Shown here: positions 15,783 through 23,701 of the stretch, piece after piece
How positions within the stretch are numbered: position 1 is the first letter of the stretch
Layout: each line of letters opens with the position of its first letter
Assembly (NCBI GenBank): GCA_964644705.1
Contig: CAZXYF010000027.1
Span: 1-23,847, forward strand
From: CAZXYF01 sp964644705
GTDB taxonomy: Bacteria; Planctomycetota; Brocadiia; SM23-32
Direction: 5' to 3'
DNA length: 23,847 nucleotides
Notes under the pieces: model-generated
What the model was told of the DNA's origin: nothing
The model's database searches: none
Seen by the model: the letters and a program-made list of their open reading frames with translations, nothing else
Translations under genes and position numbers: made by a program

Positions 15783-16822
15783 TGCTGCAGTGGATTTTCC
15801 ACATCATCGGTCTTCCAGCATCGCCCGCAGCCCGGGTTGTCCCGGCATTCCTCACCTCCGGCATCACGGCCCTGTTCGTGGGCCCCACGGTGATTCAGTG
15901 GCTCCAGGATAATGATGTGGCCGAACGCACGGAGAAAACGCCGATTGAAGACGATCAGTTGAGGAACCGCATAAACAAAAAGTCAGGCACGCCCACCATG
16001 GGCGGTCTTATCATCGTGATCGGTCTGCTCGCGGGATGCCTCCTGTGGGGTAACCTCACGGACGCTCAGCTCGCAATGGCGCTTATATGCTTTGGCGGCA
16101 TGGCGATTCTGGGCCTCATCGATGATTGGTATAAACTCACCCGGGAACAGAGCAATGGGATTAAAGTTCGTTACAAACTTCTCGCCCAGATGGGCCTCGG
16201 CGCGCTCATCGGTGGACTGATCATCCTGACGCAGCCTGATTGGTGGGCCACGTGGGCCGATCAACTGGCCTGGATTCCCGCAAGTGTTGCCGGGGCAGGA
16301 CTGCTCATCTGGTGCGGCCTGGTCGTGGCCACCATGAGCAATGCGGTAAACGTGAGCGACGGGCTCGATGGGCTGGCTGGGGGCCTCACAATTATTGCTC
16401 TCGTGCCGCTGGGGTGGATACTCTTCCAGCAAAAACAGACGATACCGGCCACCAGCGGCGAACTTCTCGTTTACGTCGCAGCCATGACGGGAGCCGTGGC
16501 GGGATTCCTCCACCACAACTGGCACCCGGCCCGCGTTTTTATGGGCGATACAGGATCCCTGGCCCTTGGCGGCGGGATCGGTCTGGTTGCGCTGCTCAGT
16601 GGCATTGAACTGGCTCTTCCGGTCGTCGCGCTGGTATTGCTTTCAGAACTTGCTTCATCGGTTCTGCAGGTGGTCTGGTTCAAAGCTACCGGACGCCGCA
16701 TTCTTCCAATTTCACCGTTGCATCACATCTGGCAGCAAAAAGACATTCCCGAGAAGCATATTGTCACCGGATTTCTGCTCACCGGTTTCGTCGTCGCCTC
16801 CCTGTGCACTCCTCTATTCTGA
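15782..16822 (+). CDS. mraY: Phospho-MurNAc-pentapeptide translocase MraY (lipid I synthase)
   Basis: 346 residues, about ten hydrophobic segments. MraY moves phospho-MurNAc-pentapeptide onto undecaprenyl phosphate. Visible motifs are SGTPTMGG (68-75), the catalytic IDDWYK (113-118, D114/D115), NAVNVSDGLDGLAGG (187-201), and PARVFMGDTGSLALGG (249-264, D256). The family HHH motif in the cytoplasmic loop reads LHHI (313-316), so the third His is Ile; the following YE is WQ. The start overlaps the murF stop by one base and has AGGTGG just upstream. ftsW follows after 6 bp, so the usual murD is missing here. Confidence 0.95.
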   Translation: MLQWIFHIIGLPASPAARVVPAFLTSGITALFVGPTVIQWLQDNDVAERTEKTPIEDDQLRNRINKKSGTPTMGGLIIVIGLLAGCLLWGNLTDAQLAMALICFGGMAILGLIDDWYKLTREQSNGIKVRYKLLAQMGLGALIGGLIILTQPDWWATWADQLAWIPASVAGAGLLIWCGLVVATMSNAVNVSDGLDGLAGGLTIIALVPLGWILFQQKQTIPATSGELLVYVAAMTGAVAGFLHHNWHPARVFMGDTGSLALGGGIGLVALLSGIELALPVVALVLLSELASSVLQVVWFKATGRRILPISPLHHIWQQKDIPEKHIVTGFLLTGFVVASLCTPLF

Positions 16823-16828
16823 ACCGCC

Positions 16829-18082
16829 ATGACTCATACGCCCGCACAAACTGATACCATTCAGCGTCAGAACACCTGGCTGCGCCCCAGCGCGCGGCTC
16901 GGGTTCGCGGTAGGCGGTATGGTACTTTACGGAATACTCATGGTGGTGAGTGCCGAAACGGGCGGTGCCGTTGCCGATGGTATGCGGCCCGTTCTGCTCA
17001 AACGCATTGCCATGGTGGCAGCAGGAGGCATGGCCTTCGCCGTGGGGGCCATTTTGGATTACCGATTGTGGCAACGGCACAGTTTCGGACTGCTCTTGAT
17101 CGCCTTCTGCCTGCTGGGCGTGGTGTTAATCCCGGGCATCGGCGACGCCGCCTACGGGGCACGTCGATGGATCCGGTTCGGTGGCGTGGGATTTCAGCCC
17201 TCGGAGTTTGCCAAATACGCCCTGATCATCTGGCTCGCCGCTTACTGCGCGCCACGTATTCGCAACGGCTCGATGCGTGATGTCACATCCGGATTTTTGT
17301 TGCCCGCCGCCGTCATAGGCTGTATCTGCGGACTTATTCTGGTTGAACCGGACTTTGGGACCAGCGTCCTTGTTGCCTCCGTTGGTGTTGGCGTGCTGCT
17401 GTTGGCCGGCACCCGTTTGCTGTATGTCATGCTCACGACTCTGGCTTCGCTCCCGCTGGGTTACGCCCTCGTGTTCAACGTCTCCTATCGCATGCGCCGC
17501 ATCACGGCTTTCCTCCATCCCTGGGATAATGCCCGCGACGCAGGCTACCAGCTCGTGCAATCACTTATTGCCCTGGGATCCGGGGGTGTGTTCGGCCAGG
17601 GGCTTGGAAGCGGCTCCCTTGGTTTCTTGCCCGCCGCCCGGAACGACTTCATCTTCAGTGTCATAGGGCAACAGGTCGGATTCGCGGGATGTGCCGTTGT
17701 GATACTCGGATTCCTCTGGCTGATGTGGGAAGGAGTAGGGGTGGCTTTGCGCTGCCGCGATAATTTTGCTTTTCTTCTCGCCGCAAGCATCAGCCTTCTG
17801 ATCGCCCTTCAGGCCACTATACATATTGCCGTTGTATCCGGTTCAGTCCCCACGAAAGGACTCAGCCTGCCGTTCATCAGTGCGGGCGGATCCAGCCTTT
17901 TCTTCACGCTCTGGGGCGCGGGCATCCTGCTCAACATCGCCCTTTCACAGGAGCAACCGAGAAAGCAGAGAGATGGCGACATACATCCCGAACAACCGCC
18001 CCTGTATGAACAAATCATCCGGGCAATCGCCCGGCAGATATGGGCCGGCATCCGCTCTACGTCTGATACCCAGGGAGGATAA
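16829..18082 (+). CDS. ftsW: Septal peptidoglycan glycosyltransferase FtsW (SEDS family)
   Basis: 417 residues with about nine to ten membrane segments. FtsW polymerises lipid II at the septum with FtsI. SEDS motifs: GARRWI (110-115), QPSEFAKYA (123-131), PDFGTS (174-179), QLVQSLIALGSGGVFGQGLG (241-260), and GLSLPFISAGGSS near the C-terminus. The putative catalytic Asp is in NDFIF (272-276, D273), where most FtsW have TDF. The neighbouring GEELG reads GQQVG (280-284). A soluble C-terminal tail of about 45 residues is charged. The start has no Shine-Dalgarno and lies 6 bp after mraY, so translation may be coupled. RodA is excluded only by context (between mraY and murG). Confidence 0.94.
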   Translation: MTHTPAQTDTIQRQNTWLRPSARLGFAVGGMVLYGILMVVSAETGGAVADGMRPVLLKRIAMVAAGGMAFAVGAILDYRLWQRHSFGLLLIAFCLLGVVLIPGIGDAAYGARRWIRFGGVGFQPSEFAKYALIIWLAAYCAPRIRNGSMRDVTSGFLLPAAVIGCICGLILVEPDFGTSVLVASVGVGVLLLAGTRLLYVMLTTLASLPLGYALVFNVSYRMRRITAFLHPWDNARDAGYQLVQSLIALGSGGVFGQGLGSGSLGFLPAARNDFIFSVIGQQVGFAGCAVVILGFLWLMWEGVGVALRCRDNFAFLLAASISLLIALQATIHIAVVSGSVPTKGLSLPFISAGGSSLFFTLWGAGILLNIALSQEQPRKQRDGDIHPEQPPLYEQIIRAIARQIWAGIRSTSDTQGG

Positions 18083-18085
18083 AAC

Positions 18086-19291
18086 ATGGTTTCTCACAAC
18101 AGCCAGCATAATTTGCGTATTGCCTTTGCAGGCGGAGGCACCGGGGGGCACCTGATGCCGGGAGCGGCCGTGGCCGATGCTCTCACGCGCAGCGATTCCA
18201 CCACCAAAAACCTGTTCCTCTCCACCCGTCGCGTGAATGACAAACGTTGCCGCGAGGTCCTGACGGATCACGAGGTTGTGGAGATTCCGGCGGCGCGGTG
18301 GGATGGAATCGTTCAGAAGTTCCACTTTTCCCGCGCTGCCTTTGGGGCAGCGGCACGCTGTCTGAACATCTACAACGACTTCCGCCCCGATGTCATAATC
18401 GGGCTGGGCGGGTATAGCTGCGTTGTGCCCGTTCTTGTGGCGCGTATGCTCGGACGACCAACCATGATTTTTGAGTCCAACGCCATCCCCGGCCGCGTCA
18501 CCAAACTGCTGGCTCCGCTCGCGAACTGCGTTCAGCTCCAGTGGCAGGAGACCACAAAACATCTGACCGCCCGCAACACAATAGTCACTGGCAATCCGGT
18601 ACGGCACGACATTCTGACCTCTGACCGCGGCAGAGCACAGAGACGCTTTTTGTTGGACCCGGGTCGCCGGACCCTTGTTGTGATGGGGGGATCACAGGGC
18701 GCCCGTCCCATCAACCGACGTCTGATTCGTGCCCTCCAACTGATGGAAAACCGGTCCCCCAATCTTTTGCGTAAACTCCAGATACTTCACCTGACCGGGC
18801 CGGACCACCTGGAAGAATGTCGGTCGAACGCCTGGCCGTCGGATGTAATTTACAGGCCGCTGGGCTTCACCGATCAGATGGGCGACGTCTATGCCGTGGC
18901 GGATGCAGTCCTCTGCCGGGCGGGGGGATCCACCCTTGCCGAAATAACGGCGCTTGGTTTGCCCTCCCTGCTGATTCCTTACCCTCATGCGAAAGACGAC
19001 CATCAAACCGCCAACGCAAAGTGTCTGGAACGCCGGGGGGCGGCACAGTTAATATCGCAAACCGAACTGACACCATCGCGTCTGGCCGATTGCATCAAAC
19101 AGTTCACCTATCGACCCAAATGGCTCCGCAACATGGCGCTATGCGCCCACAAAGCAGGCCATCCGCGTGCCAGCCATGAAGTGGCGCAAGCCATTCGCCG
19201 GTTGGCCGGACTGACATCCTGCACCGCTTTCGAGCCCGAACACAATCGCTCCACAGATACGATATTCACTTCTTTATTCAAAGCAGCCTGA
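18086..19291 (+). CDS. murG: UDP-GlcNAc:lipid I N-acetylglucosaminyltransferase MurG
   Basis: 401 residues against about 355 in E. coli, with about 9 extra residues before the first strand and a C-terminal tail. A GT-B fold: GGGTGGH (16-22), then GLGGYSCVVPVLVA and FESNAIPGRVTKLLAP in the lipid I side, and GGSQGARPIN, RAGGSTLAEI and PYPHAKDDHQ in the UDP-GlcNAc domain. The usual HEQN string reads FESN. MurG makes lipid II on the inner face of the membrane. ATG 18086 has a strong GGAGG 7 nt upstream, overlapping the end of ftsW, with 3 bp between genes. Confidence 0.96.
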   Translation: MVSHNSQHNLRIAFAGGGTGGHLMPGAAVADALTRSDSTTKNLFLSTRRVNDKRCREVLTDHEVVEIPAARWDGIVQKFHFSRAAFGAAARCLNIYNDFRPDVIIGLGGYSCVVPVLVARMLGRPTMIFESNAIPGRVTKLLAPLANCVQLQWQETTKHLTARNTIVTGNPVRHDILTSDRGRAQRRFLLDPGRRTLVVMGGSQGARPINRRLIRALQLMENRSPNLLRKLQILHLTGPDHLEECRSNAWPSDVIYRPLGFTDQMGDVYAVADAVLCRAGGSTLAEITALGLPSLLIPYPHAKDDHQTANAKCLERRGAAQLISQTELTPSRLADCIKQFTYRPKWLRNMALCAHKAGHPRASHEVAQAIRRLAGLTSCTAFEPEHNRSTDTIFTSLFKAA

Positions 19292-19302
19292 AAGGAATAA
19301 TC

Positions 19303-20733
19303 ATGCCGAAACAGAAACAAGCGAACAGCGACTTTGCAAACGAGCACTGGCATTTTGTCGGTATCCTCGGCACGGGCATGCGTGCTCTCGCCCGTTACGC
19401 CTCCGAACGTGGCGTCCACATCACCGGTTCCGACGTGGAGCGCTCTCCCGCCCTGGAAGAGCTGATGAAGCGCGGCATAAACGTCCAGCTGGACCAGACG
19501 ACCGGACATTTCGACGACGCAACCAACCGGGTGGTCATCAGTCAGGCAATCAGTGAGGACAACCCGGAACTGATTCAGGCCCAGCAGATGGGAATAGAAG
19601 TCGTCAAATACCCGGAGTTACTTGGCGAACTTATGGAACGTCAGCCGGGCATCGCCGTCGCCGGTTCCCACGGGAAAAGCACCACCAGCGCCATGATCGC
19701 CTACGTGATGCAGGAAGCGGGACGGGACCCGTCCTACTTGATCGGAGCCAATGTGCCGCAGCTGGACGGCGGATCTCACTGCGGTTCCGGCAAACATCTG
19801 GTTGCTGAAGCTTGTGAATACAAACGATCATTCCTCCACATGGCACCCCACATCGGCGTAATCACCAACATCGACCTGGAACACACTGACTATTTCTACA
19901 ATCTGAAGGACATTCAGCAGGCGTTCTGCGATTTTGGAAGCCAGATAGATACCGACGGACGCCTGCTGGTGAACGCCGATGACCCCAACAGTCAGAAAGT
20001 CTGCAAGTCCGCTCAGTGCGAGACAGTCTCCTATGGTATCGATGCTGACGATGCCCACTATCGCGCCAACCGGGTCTGGCGGGCCAAAAAGCACACCAAC
20101 TTTGATCTCATGTATAACGGTGAGAAACAGGGGCGATTCTCCACCAAACTCTACGGAACGCATAACGTTTACAATGCCCTGGCGTGTATCGCCGCCTGCC
20201 ACTCGGCCGGAATGCCGATGGATGACATCCGTGAAAACATTGAAGATTTTGAGGGAGCGGCACGTCGCCTGCAACTCCTCGGCGAGCCGTGGAACGTGGC
20301 CGTGCTGAGTGATTACGCCCACCACCCCAAAGAGATTCGCGCGAGCATTGCCGCGGCTCAGCAACGCTTCCCCAATCGGCGGATATTCTGCATCTTCCAG
20401 CCTCACCAGTATTCCCGCACCCGCTCGATGCTGCCGGAACTGGCCGAAGCATTCGAGGAGTCCTGGGAAACCTTCGTGGCCGACATTTACGCAGCACGCG
20501 ATAGCGAAGAGGATCGTCGTTCCGTCAGCTCCTCCGATCTGGTCCAACAGATGAATCACATCGGCGAAACCGCTCATTACGTGCCCGAGTTCCAGGACAT
20601 TGAGGAACTGATCGTTCGGGAGGTGGTTCCCGACGACGTCGTGCTGGTCATGGGGGCTGGCAACATATGGCAGGTCGCACGCAATATCGTCCCCCGTATC
20701 GATAAGAAGGGACAGGAGCAGGTCGCCGCGTAA
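19303..20733 (+). CDS. murC: UDP-N-acetylmuramate:L-alanine ligase MurC
   Basis: 476 residues. It adds L-Ala, the first stem residue. The N-terminal Rossmann motif is GILGTGMRALA (20-30) with GSD at 42-44. The ATP loop is GSHGKSTTS (121-129). The metal/ATP region reads EACEYKRSFLHMAP (169-182) followed by TNIDLEHTDYF. The C-terminal domain has DYAHHPKEI and FQPHQYSRT, which mark MurC rather than MurD, E or F. 'EACEY' instead of 'EADES' is a subtype I recall from the PVC superphylum. AAGGA lies 7 nt before ATG 19303, 11 bp after murG. murB follows at 31 bp as a separate gene, not fused. Confidence 0.96.
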   Translation: MPKQKQANSDFANEHWHFVGILGTGMRALARYASERGVHITGSDVERSPALEELMKRGINVQLDQTTGHFDDATNRVVISQAISEDNPELIQAQQMGIEVVKYPELLGELMERQPGIAVAGSHGKSTTSAMIAYVMQEAGRDPSYLIGANVPQLDGGSHCGSGKHLVAEACEYKRSFLHMAPHIGVITNIDLEHTDYFYNLKDIQQAFCDFGSQIDTDGRLLVNADDPNSQKVCKSAQCETVSYGIDADDAHYRANRVWRAKKHTNFDLMYNGEKQGRFSTKLYGTHNVYNALACIAACHSAGMPMDDIRENIEDFEGAARRLQLLGEPWNVAVLSDYAHHPKEIRASIAAAQQRFPNRRIFCIFQPHQYSRTRSMLPELAEAFEESWETFVADIYAARDSEEDRRSVSSSDLVQQMNHIGETAHYVPEFQDIEELIVREVVPDDVVLVMGAGNIWQVARNIVPRIDKKGQEQVAA

Positions 20734-20764
20734 CAGGATTGACTCTTATTCGGATAATGCATCC

Positions 20765-21643
20765 ATGACCCAGGATATTGATCTCAGCAAACTGACAACA
20801 TTCCGCATCGGCGGGACCCCCTCCTGGTATGCGCGCCCGAAAAACTATCAGGAGCTGGAGAAGGCGCTGGAGGAATGTGCCTCCCGAGAACTGCCCTACC
20901 GCGTGCTGGGAGGCGGATCCAACCTGCTCGTTGATGACGGGGACCTGCCCTTTGCTGTCATTCACATCTGTGCCCCCGCCTTTTCCTGGATTCGGCCGTG
21001 CTCCCAAAATGACGGCACGCTGCGCGTCGGAGCAGGCACGCGGATTACACAACTCCTTCGAGAATCACGGGATCTCGGGCTGGGGGGACTGGAATTCATG
21101 GCGGGAATCCCCGGTACGGTTGGCGGAGCCGTCACGGGAAACGCCGGCGCATGGGGTAACTGCATCGGAGACATGATATCGCGTCTCTGGTCCTGGGATG
21201 AAACGGGAGGACGCCACGAAATAACAGCGGACGATCTCAATTTCAGCTATCGCAGCGCCAGCATCCCCGCCGACATCGTGACCGAGGTCGAACTGCAACT
21301 GACGCCACGCAATACGGACCTGGTTGGGCGCCAGATACAACAGAATCTGGACAAAAAACGGTCCGGACAGCCAACAAGTGCTCCCAACGCGGGATGTGTT
21401 TTCCGCAATCCCGAAGACACGTCCGCCGGACGCATGCTCGATCGGTGCGGGCTGAAAGGGTCAACCATTGGCGGAGCGGCCGTCTCCCAACAACACGCCA
21501 ACTTCATCTGTAACGAAGAAAATGCCAGTTCGGAAGAGGTGCTCGAACTGATTGAAACCATGCGACGCAAAGTACGTACGCAGTTTGGTATCGATCTGGA
21601 GCTGGAGCTCCAGCACTGGCCCGCCGACCACAAAGTTGCGTAG
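20765..21643 (+). CDS. murB: UDP-N-acetylenolpyruvoylglucosamine reductase MurB
   Basis: 292 residues, type II-like length. The FAD-binding region has TTFRIGG (11-17), VLGGGSNLLV (47-56) and GIPGTVGGAVTGNAGAWG (114-131). The catalytic Arg lies in YRSAS (R163). The normally catalytic serine in the GSxFKNP motif is cysteine here (AGCVFRNP, C211). The C-terminal Glu lies in the LELEL stretch (about 278-282). MurB reduces enolpyruvyl-UDP-GlcNAc to UDP-MurNAc with NADPH. ATG 20765 has only a weak upstream CGGA. A 99-bp gap with a possible small ORF precedes ddl. Confidence 0.95.
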   Translation: MTQDIDLSKLTTFRIGGTPSWYARPKNYQELEKALEECASRELPYRVLGGGSNLLVDDGDLPFAVIHICAPAFSWIRPCSQNDGTLRVGAGTRITQLLRESRDLGLGGLEFMAGIPGTVGGAVTGNAGAWGNCIGDMISRLWSWDETGGRHEITADDLNFSYRSASIPADIVTEVELQLTPRNTDLVGRQIQQNLDKKRSGQPTSAPNAGCVFRNPEDTSAGRMLDRCGLKGSTIGGAAVSQQHANFICNEENASSEEVLELIETMRRKVRTQFGIDLELELQHWPADHKVA

Positions 21644-21659
21644 TTTCCCTTCGGGTGGC

Positions 21660-21737
21660 ATGCGCGAGGCCGTTGTAATTGAACCGACGTCAATGGACGA
21701 ATTGCAGACAGGACGCTACTATCAAATGAGGAGATAA
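21660..21737 (+). CDS. Possible 25-residue small ORF between murB and ddl
   Basis: ATG 21660 opens a 25-codon frame that fills most of the 99-bp gap. It begins MREAVVIEP and ends RYYQMRR. A GGGTGG string lies just before the ATG. Its TAA falls inside the ribosome site of ddl (GAGGAGATAA), an arrangement that would couple its translation to ddl. No family is recognised. It could equally be a chance frame. Confidence 0.25.
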   Translation: MREAVVIEPTSMDELQTGRYYQMRR

Positions 21738-21742
21738 CGCAT

Positions 21743-22759
21743 ATGCAACTCGACAAATCCTCCGTAATTGCGGTGCTCATGGGCGGCATCAGCAATGAAC
21801 GTGAGATATCTTTCAAATCTGGCAAGGCCGTCGCCACCGCGCTGCGAGAGAAAGACCACGAAGTGGTGCCCGTGGATATCACTGAACCCAACATCGACGC
21901 ACTGGATGACATCCAGCCGCGTGTTGCATTCGTTGCATTGCACGGTGAGTTCGGGGAAGATGGACAGGTGCAGGAACAACTCGAGGCTAAAGGCATACCC
22001 TACACCGGAAGCACACCTCAGGCCAGCCGATTCGGCATGGACAAAGTGACTTCCAAACGCCTGTTCGTCCGCAACAGCGTACCCACGCCCGACTACATGG
22101 TGGTGGAACGGGATGAAGACCGCGATTGGGTTGCCGCTGCCGCGCAACGTCTCGGTTATCCGCTCGTGTGCAAACCCTCCACCGGTGGCAGCAGCATTGG
22201 TATCACCGTTGTTGAAAACCCGGACCAGCTGGCTACGGCACTGGACCAGGCGACCGACAATGCCACTGCATCCCAGGCCCAGTCCTCCGACAGCCCCGTG
22301 GTCATGCTGGAACAACACATCCACGGACGCGAGTTCACGGTGGGAGTACTCGACGGACAACCGCTCCCGGTTGTGGAAGTGCGCAGCGGTCGCGATTTCT
22401 TCGACTATGACGCCAAATACTCCGATGACGAGACGGAATACATCGTGCCCGTCGCGGTTCTCGAAACTGTCTATCGTCGCATCCAGGACGCTGCACGGCG
22501 TGCGTACGATGCTCTGGGATGTCGTCATCTGGCGCGAATCGATATGATGCTCGGCTACGATGGGGATCTCTACGTGCTGGAGGCCAACACCATTCCGGGG
22601 TTCACACCGCGCAGTTTGCTGCCCAAAGCCGCCCAGCACGCCGGGATTGAATTCCCTGACCTCTGCGAGGACATCTGTGCCATGGCCCTGCGTGACTGCG
22701 AAACCGAACACAACGAGAGATTCAACCGACAGGATCGAGAGAACCGTCAGGCGGGATAG
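21743..22759 (+). CDS. ddl: D-alanine-D-alanine ligase
   Basis: 338 residues, ATP-grasp fold. It makes the D-Ala-D-Ala dipeptide used by MurF. Motifs: GGISNEREIS (14-23, with the E of ERE contacting the first D-Ala), HGEFGEDGQVQ (67-77), KPSTGGSSIGI (144-154), DYDAKY (221-226), ARIDMM and EANTIPGFTPRSL near the C-terminus. The Tyr of AKY (Y226) matches the Tyr of E. coli DdlB associated with dipeptide rather than depsipeptide formation, so D-Ala-D-Lac (VanA-like) activity is not expected. The tail after about 325 is charged and variable. GAGGAG lies 9 nt before ATG 21743. Confidence 0.96.
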   Translation: MQLDKSSVIAVLMGGISNEREISFKSGKAVATALREKDHEVVPVDITEPNIDALDDIQPRVAFVALHGEFGEDGQVQEQLEAKGIPYTGSTPQASRFGMDKVTSKRLFVRNSVPTPDYMVVERDEDRDWVAAAAQRLGYPLVCKPSTGGSSIGITVVENPDQLATALDQATDNATASQAQSSDSPVVMLEQHIHGREFTVGVLDGQPLPVVEVRSGRDFFDYDAKYSDDETEYIVPVAVLETVYRRIQDAARRAYDALGCRHLARIDMMLGYDGDLYVLEANTIPGFTPRSLLPKAAQHAGIEFPDLCEDICAMALRDCETEHNERFNRQDRENRQAG

Positions 22760-22807
22760 AGGATCACGCTCGATCGCCCAACCATTACCGGGGACATATC
22801 ACTCAAT

Positions 22808-23701
22808 ATGGCAAACGAGGACAACACATTCCAGAAAAGACTTGCCGCCCTGTCGGATAAGATCAATTATCGCTACGTCGTCTGGGGCATCACGCTCCTG
22901 CTGGTCGCGGGCGCCGTTGTTTTTGGAGCACGTCGTGGATGGGCCGAGCTGCAACGGCAGCCAGAATTCAACCTCTCCACCGACGCTCCCATCTTCAGTC
23001 CACCCCCACCTTCAGTACGGCGATCCCCCATGGAAGAGACCCTCCGCGCTGAGGTGAGGGTTGCGGTTCGCAACGCCACCATTTTCGACGAGGACATCTG
23101 CGGGGCTGTTGCCCATGAACTGCTTGCCTCTCCGTGGATTATCGATGTCACCCACGTGCGCAGAATGTATCCGAATCGTCTCCATGTCAAAGCACAATTC
23201 CGCCGGCCCGCCGGCATGGTCGAAACCGACCGATACCGCCACATGGTGGATCGGTGGGGCTACTGGCTGCCAAAAAAGCTGTATCGTCAGCCGGATAAAT
23301 GGAACCAGATTGACATCCCCACCATCATTGATGAGAGCCTTTCCTCCCTTCCTGAACGCGGAGAGCAATGGAACGGACCAGGATTGGCTGTGGGCGCCTC
23401 CCTCACGCAAATTCTGATCAAAAGCAATCTTCTGGACGAGCTCCAAATAACCCACATAGATGTGAGCAATGTCGGCAGCGACGGTACCGCCTCTGAAGTG
23501 GTTCTGCGCACCGCCGCCAATCGAGACATCAAATGGGGAACGACGGAGGCCTATAAACGAATTGAGGGGATATCCCGGCCCGCCGACGCGCGAACCGACG
23601 CCGAAAAAATCGCCATGCTCCGCAGTATGCTGCAAAAACATCCCAATCTGATGGGGCTGCATTACGTTGATTTGCGATTCGGCAAAATCTATTACAAATG
23701 A
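22808..23701 (+). CDS. ftsQ: FtsQ/DivIB-like division protein
   Basis: 297 residues. It has a cytoplasmic N-terminus, one membrane segment (about 23-41), a proline-rich stretch (about 62-70), a POTRA-like region (about 75-130) containing SPWIIDVTHVRRMYPNRL, and a beta-domain ending in VDLRFGKIYYK, the typical FtsQ C-terminal strand. FtsQ scaffolds FtsL and FtsB in the periplasm. Sequence conservation is low, so the call also uses topology, size and position after ddl. The start has only a distant GGGGA. It is 48 bp after ddl. No FtsA-like reading frame follows within the window. Confidence 0.85.
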   Translation: MANEDNTFQKRLAALSDKINYRYVVWGITLLLVAGAVVFGARRGWAELQRQPEFNLSTDAPIFSPPPPSVRRSPMEETLRAEVRVAVRNATIFDEDICGAVAHELLASPWIIDVTHVRRMYPNRLHVKAQFRRPAGMVETDRYRHMVDRWGYWLPKKLYRQPDKWNQIDIPTIIDESLSSLPERGEQWNGPGLAVGASLTQILIKSNLLDELQITHIDVSNVGSDGTASEVVLRTAANRDIKWGTTEAYKRIEGISRPADARTDAEKIAMLRSMLQKHPNLMGLHYVDLRFGKIYYK

